Shown here in pieces: positions 46,498 to 50,334 of a stretch of 50,334 bases of DNA. Positions within the stretch are counted from its first letter, which is position 1. Each line of letters opens with the position of its first letter. The stretch is from JADFRD01 sp964491015 (GTDB lineage: Bacteria > Fidelibacterota > Marinisomatia > Marinisomatales > TCS55). Position numbers and translations under genes: made by a program. The stretch lies in assembly GCA_964491015.1 (NCBI GenBank), contig CAZBEY010000007.1:1-50334 (forward strand), in the 5' to 3' direction. The notes under the pieces were generated by a model that was not told the origin of the DNA, ran no database searches, and was given only the letters and a program-made list of their open reading frames with translations.

Positions 46498-47758
46498 ATT
46501 TCCCAAACCAAAATGGTTTTGGCTAATGATGCTGTTGACGAGCCTTACTTATGGAGGCAAGTTTTACGGGTATCTCTCAACGAATACATACACATTTTCC
46601 CGCCAAAATCAGGATGATAGTACTTTGGTTCATACACGTTTATACCAATCTGTTTGGCTTCAGGGGAGGGATGTTCTTCTAAAAAATAGCCGATTAAATG
46701 TCTCCGGTGTATTTTATATGGACCCTGTAAACCCATTTCATTATGGAGATGAGGAAAATTCAACAAATGCTGATTATGTATTTCAAATTTATAACTTTAA
46801 TTATTCGACTTCCTGGTTTTCAAAAAAATTAAATATTGTTTTAGGTCGTCAATTTCAATATTCAGTTTCTGACGCAGGTCGGCTGGACGGAATATCGACA
46901 GATTACTCATACCGAAAGATAAAAATGAAAGGATTTGCCGGGTTGTACGTCCCTGCGTCCGGCATGACAGAAAATCCATCTGATGATTATTTTTATGGCG
47001 GTGAAATTTCCTGGAAAAAATCGAAAGCGTTTGATTTAAAAATTGGTTATTCAGATAAATCACATTCTAGGGCTGATTATCATTCAAATTTGGTATTTAA
47101 GGACGTGAAAGTTCCGCCATCGATTCGTCAGCGGATTGGAATCCAAAGCCGTCTTACCAGAGGACAAGTGACCTTTTATGCCAGAACCCGGCATCAACTT
47201 CGTCCATTTGATTTAGACGACGTAACCATACAAACCACCTATCACGGGCGGGATGGCCAGAAAATACAAAATGTTGTTTTGGAGTATGATCTGCGTAAAC
47301 CACGAATCCCGGATAATTCAATATTCTCTGTGTTTGATACATACTCTTCACAGGAAATATCTTTTAGAGGCCGATTATCACTTGTGAAACAATTTTCAGG
47401 ATGGTTTAACGTTCGGAAAGTTCTATTCAATAATGATCAATCATCTATTATCTTATTCGGTACCGGAACACCCCTGTATCAGTTAGAGGTGATTTTTCAA
47501 GGTGGATATGGCGGCAGCTCTAATCGAGTAGTTGCCGGAATTCGGAAATCCATTAAAAAACTAAATATTGCAGGTCGAGTTTCTCTCGGGAATTACCGCC
47601 TGATTGAAGGACAGTGGAATGACTTATCCACGGTTACACTGTCAGGATCTTATCCGGTTTGGAACAAATTAGAAATCAATTCTGAACTTCATGTATTGAA
47701 AAATAAGTACTATACCAATGATACAAGACTCCAGTTGGGCATCAGGTACCGGTTATGA
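46493..47758 (+). CDS. Outer-membrane beta-barrel of the respiratory cluster
   Basis: About 420 residues, signal peptide then roughly 18-20 amphipathic strands such as KLNIVLGRQFQYSVSDAG, KAFDLKIGYSDKS and a final TRLQLGIRYRL ending in a hydrophobic residue. The first ATG (46526) would leave a clipped signal peptide (MMLLTSLTYGG). The frame is open to 46490, and ATT at 46493 gives IKFPKPKWFWLMMLLTSLTYG, a proper signal, with AGGGAG 8 bases upstream and overlap with the previous stop (ATTAA). It is followed by a 14-heme cytochrome with ATGA overlap, which suggests a porin-cytochrome pair. It is shorter than MtrB and has no sequence mark of that family that I can see. Confidence 0.78.
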   Translation: MKFPKPKWFWLMMLLTSLTYGGKFYGYLSTNTYTFSRQNQDDSTLVHTRLYQSVWLQGRDVLLKNSRLNVSGVFYMDPVNPFHYGDEENSTNADYVFQIYNFNYSTSWFSKKLNIVLGRQFQYSVSDAGRLDGISTDYSYRKIKMKGFAGLYVPASGMTENPSDDYFYGGEISWKKSKAFDLKIGYSDKSHSRADYHSNLVFKDVKVPPSIRQRIGIQSRLTRGQVTFYARTRHQLRPFDLDDVTIQTTYHGRDGQKIQNVVLEYDLRKPRIPDNSIFSVFDTYSSQEISFRGRLSLVKQFSGWFNVRKVLFNNDQSSIILFGTGTPLYQLEVIFQGGYGGSSNRVVAGIRKSIKKLNIAGRVSLGNYRLIEGQWNDLSTVTLSGSYPVWNKLEINSELHVLKNKYYTNDTRLQLGIRYRL

Positions 47759-48915
47759 GAAGTCTAAATAGAATGATTTGTATGTTAATGGTATTTGGCA
47801 GTGTAGTCTATAGTGCTACATCAGATCCGATCATTCGATTTAGTCATGATCTGCACGTTGCAGATTTGGAATTAAAATGTACCAAATGTCATAATCCTAA
47901 AGTACTTAAAACAAGCATGAGTTCCGAAGACCTTATTTTGCCTACAGAAAAGCGGTGTCTCAAATGCCATAAGGTGTGGAAGAAAAAAGGGGAATGTCAA
48001 AATTGTCATTTGAAAGAACCTCCTTATGAAACTTTTCCTAAAGTAGAACGAATTTTTAAATTTCCACATAAGACTCACTGGATTGATCAAAAAATTGATT
48101 GTACGGTTTGCCATAGCGATATGGCGGGAGTTGACAACTATCCACCTATCCCTAAAATGGACGATTGTATCTCATGCCATGTAGAGAAACTTGCATCCGA
48201 AAATTGCTCCACATGCCATGATAATGTTGCTTCATTAAGGCCAAAGGATCATACAGCAGCCTGGATGACCGATCATGATATTTCAGCATTATCTAATGAA
48301 TCTAACTGTCAAATGTGTCACTCCCAGGTCACTTGTGACAATTGCCATAGTGGAGCTTTGCTCGGATCAGATGATTTACCAAAAATGAATCCGGCCCCCG
48401 GTTATCGTCCAGGCATCATCGTCAATAAAATGATGTTAGAACGGAATCATTCCGTCGATTATGTTTATTCCCATGGTTTGGATGCCAGCACAAAAGCCAA
48501 AAACTGCAGTGTTTGCCATGAAGCACAAGAATTTTGTACTGCTTGTCATCAAAATGAGGACGAACAGATTATTAATAAACCCGACTTCCACGGTGGACTG
48601 GATTGGGGAGCAGTCATATATAAGGATGATACTGATTTTGCCAATGATATTACCGGTGGCATTCATGCTGAAATGGCCCGGAAAGATATTGAGCTTTGTC
48701 AATCATGCCACGATGTGGAAGGGGCAGATCCCACCTGTATCAGATGTCATACGGACAGAGATGGAATTCAAAATACAGACCCGAAGACCCATGCCACTGG
48801 TTTTATGAAAAATGTCCAGGGTGATTGGTGTACGGAACCGGTTTCCATGTGTTTTGTTTGTCATACTACTACTGAAACCAAAGGTGAAGGCTTTTGCGGA
48901 TATTGTCATAATTAA
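47755..48915 (+). CDS. 14-heme cytochrome c
   Basis: A 386-residue periplasmic protein with signal peptide (about 1-22) and fourteen CXXCH motifs: CTKCH, CLKCH, CQNCH, CTVCH, CISCH, CSTCH, CQMCH, CDNCH, CSVCH, CTACH, CQSCH, CIRCH, CFVCH and CGYCH, the last at the C-terminus. FSHDLHVADLELKC and FPHKTHWIDQKIDCTVCH are class III-type repeats, so the protein appears built from c7/c3-like modules. About one heme per 27 residues makes it a molecular wire. It overlaps the barrel gene by four bases. No lipobox, hence soluble or barrel-bound. Confidence 0.92.
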   Translation: MRSLNRMICMLMVFGSVVYSATSDPIIRFSHDLHVADLELKCTKCHNPKVLKTSMSSEDLILPTEKRCLKCHKVWKKKGECQNCHLKEPPYETFPKVERIFKFPHKTHWIDQKIDCTVCHSDMAGVDNYPPIPKMDDCISCHVEKLASENCSTCHDNVASLRPKDHTAAWMTDHDISALSNESNCQMCHSQVTCDNCHSGALLGSDDLPKMNPAPGYRPGIIVNKMMLERNHSVDYVYSHGLDASTKAKNCSVCHEAQEFCTACHQNEDEQIINKPDFHGGLDWGAVIYKDDTDFANDITGGIHAEMARKDIELCQSCHDVEGADPTCIRCHTDRDGIQNTDPKTHATGFMKNVQGDWCTEPVSMCFVCHTTTETKGEGFCGYCHN

Positions 48916-48916
48916 T

Positions 48917-49300
48917 ATGAAAATAATTAACACATTAATCAGGTTATCTATGCTAATAATAATTAGCGGTTGTTCTGAATTAGATAAATCAATTCAGGAG
49001 CCACTTCCTGAGACGGTAACATATCATTCCCATATCAAAGCTATTCTGGACAGAAGTTGTGTCCGGTGTCATGGGGGATCCGAACAAATTGTACCGGATG
49101 TTAATTTTTCTTCTTATAGTGAAATTGAATTGCTAATAGGAACAGATGTTTCATCCAATCTCATTGTACCAGGAAATCAAAGTTCCGGTTTGCTGAGAAA
49201 GACGAAACCGGGTGGAAGTATGAATTTAAATCTTAATGATAACAGGGATTATGAATTAATCTACCAATGGATTGTCCGGGACGGTGCATTAGAGAATTAA
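48917..49300 (+). CDS. Monoheme cytochrome c lipoprotein
   Basis: A 127-residue protein with lipoprotein signal MKIINTLIRLSMLIIISGC and one CVRCHGG site preceded by SHIKAILDRSC, the form of planctomycete-type or c-type domains with VPGNQSSGLLRKTKPGG and a candidate Met ligand (SMNLNLND) near the end. ATG at 48917, one base after the previous stop, was chosen over upstream starts since the signal begins there. It may take electrons at the membrane, comparable in role to ActE. Confidence 0.85.
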   Translation: MKIINTLIRLSMLIIISGCSELDKSIQEPLPETVTYHSHIKAILDRSCVRCHGGSEQIVPDVNFSSYSEIELLIGTDVSSNLIVPGNQSSGLLRKTKPGGSMNLNLNDNRDYELIYQWIVRDGALEN

Positions 49301-49332
49301 TCATTTATTTTACATCTCCATTCCATTATTTT

Positions 49333-49356
49333 ACCCTGCAAAACGCAGGGTTTTTT
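49333..49356 (+). terminator. Rho-independent terminator of the cytochrome operon
   Basis: Stem ACCCTGC / GCAGGGT with AAAAC loop and six T, 32 bases after the monoheme gene. It ends the operon that starts at 40700 and leaves the next tetraheme gene as a separate unit. Confidence 0.93.
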
Positions 49357-49463
49357 AATTCACAAAATTTCTGTATTATTGCCTATGATGAAACAATTCG
49401 TATCACAAATCAAGTTAAAAAGAGTGGTATGAAAAATTCATACTTCTTTTTCTATTCGGAAGA

Positions 49464-50081
49464 ATGACAGCTATCAAAAAAGTAATACAAATGATTTACT
49501 ACGCAATACGATTGCTAATACTTGGAAGTCTATTATTATCACAGGAAGCGGCGTTCGTGGGTACAAACAGATGCAAAGCCTGTCATTCCAGCGAGAAAAA
49601 AGGGGCTCAGTACAAAATATGGAAAGAAACAAAACATGCTAAAGCGTTTGATGCTCTCTTAACAGAAAAGGCACGAAAAATAGGGATAGAAAAAGGGCTG
49701 AAATCTTCACCGGATAAAGCGCCGGAATGTCTTGAATGTCATACGGTTGGGTTTGGCGCAGGTGGTTATGAGGTGATGGATGAAAAATTCTGGTCACCTG
49801 CGGATGACGACAGAGCAGGGAAGAAAGCAGCCAAACGGATGGAAAACTTAAAAAATGTTGGCTGTGAAAATTGCCACGGTCCGGGGAGCGATTATAAAAA
49901 GAAGAAAAGGATGGAAGCTATTTTTGCTGGTGAAGTTGCTGGGGCGGAACATGGTTTGCTAAAAGTAACTGAAGCAACCTGTAAAAAATGTCATAATGAA
50001 CGAAGCCCCTCTTACAAACCATTTGATTACGAGAGCCGTTTAAAAGAAATTGCTCATCCATTTCCTGATAGTATGAAATAA
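49464..50081 (+). CDS. Tetraheme cytochrome c (c554-type), paralog
   Basis: A 205-residue protein with signal peptide (about 1-27) and four CXXCH sites: CKACH, CLECH, CENCHGPG and CKKCH. It resembles the tetraheme protein at 40700-41275 (shared KxWxxxKHAxAxxxLLTE, SPxxAPECLECH, CENCHGPG, CHNExSPxYKxF), with an insertion of about 30 residues between hemes two and three and a basic rather than acidic surface. GGAAGA lies five bases before the ATG. It follows a terminator, so it is expressed apart from the operon. Confidence 0.9.
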   Translation: MTAIKKVIQMIYYAIRLLILGSLLLSQEAAFVGTNRCKACHSSEKKGAQYKIWKETKHAKAFDALLTEKARKIGIEKGLKSSPDKAPECLECHTVGFGAGGYEVMDEKFWSPADDDRAGKKAAKRMENLKNVGCENCHGPGSDYKKKKRMEAIFAGEVAGAEHGLLKVTEATCKKCHNERSPSYKPFDYESRLKEIAHPFPDSMK

Positions 50082-50176
50082 TTATATATAACTCCGACAT
50101 AGATTTTGCGTATAATATTCAACAATCTCACCATTTTAAAATGACCCCTCTTAAATTTTCTCCCATCCTTTGAAGT

Positions 50177-50195
50177 CTTCCCCATCGTGGGGAAG
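50177..50195. repeat. Inverted repeat in a GC-rich patch
   Basis: Perfect dyad CTTCCCCA-TCG-TGGGGAAG. It lies in a stretch (about 50170-50270) with base composition unlike the surroundings, with further self-complementary parts (CTGCC...GGCAG). It looks like a dispersed non-coding repeat, not a terminator of the cytochrome gene, as no T run follows. Confidence 0.5.
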
Positions 50196-50334
50196 CCTGT
50201 CCGCCGCCTGTCTGCCGAAATGCAACGTAGGCAGGGAGCTTTAGCGTAGGAGGGATTTAGATGGGGATTAATAATTGGGGAGAAAGGCTGTGGTTTTTTC
50301 TTAATTTTTTCTCCTGCACTATTGCTAACGGGGG

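Noticed and set aside
1..50334. CRISPR array, insertion sequence or integrase
   Set aside because: No regularly spaced repeats, transposase or recombinase motifs were seen.

Overview
The window (about 50 kb, AT-rich, dense coding) looks like a chromosomal segment of a Gram-negative bacterium of the FCB group. Evidence: several secreted proteins end in the FlgD-like / T9SS type A sorting domain (NPFN near its start, a final KK/KTxKIxLxK-like end), there is a PorV/PQ-family protein, TonB-dependent transport, and two lichenases with the circular permutation known from Fibrobacter. Candidatus Marinimicrobia-like or related lineages fit the style of the large secreted proteins, but this placement is inference.

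Layout. (1) 1-4.2 kb: 3' end of a tRNA-Met with its terminator, an archaeo-eukaryotic primase-like protein, an AbiEi/AbiEii toxin-antitoxin pair and a HigB/HigA pair: a defence/mobile-type segment next to a tRNA. (2) 4.9-6.9 kb: a VTC-domain polyphosphate polymerase-like protein, a DUF4956 membrane protein and a DUF2490 outer-membrane barrel in one operon. (3) 7.0-25.3 kb, minus strand: a beta-glucan utilisation locus: surface glycan-binding protein, terminator, TonB receptor, a 1155-aa secreted protein, PorV-like protein, circularly permuted GH16 lichenase with malectin domain, SurA-like PPIase, second permuted GH16, GH16 laminarinase lipoprotein, GH5 and GH12. (4) 25.6-34.7 kb, plus strand: LacI-type regulator with a palindromic operator at its start, GH3 beta-glucosidase, and two large secreted CotH-kinase-family proteins. 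(5) 34.7-38.8 kb, minus: second GH5 and an SSS sodium/solute symporter. (6) 39.6-50.1 kb, plus: a respiratory cluster with an ethylbenzene-dehydrogenase-like lipoprotein, tetraheme and pentaheme cytochromes, Tat-exported molybdopterin-family subunit, four-cluster ferredoxin, NrfD quinone subunit, small membrane protein, outer-membrane barrel, 14-heme cytochrome, monoheme lipoprotein and a second tetraheme cytochrome.

How it works together (inference): the glucan locus would bind mixed-linkage or laminarin-type beta-glucan at the surface, cut it with GH16/GH5/GH12 enzymes displayed by T9SS or lipid anchors, import oligosaccharides through the TonB receptor, finish them with GH3 and take up sugar by the symporter under LacI control. 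The respiratory cluster would connect the quinone pool through NrfD/FeS/MopB to periplasmic multiheme cytochromes and possibly across the outer membrane. The least explained parts are the cytochrome/barrel module, the CotH pair inside a glucan locus (with VTC/DUF4956 some 22 kb away), and a 27-bp exact direct repeat bracketing 39 kb.
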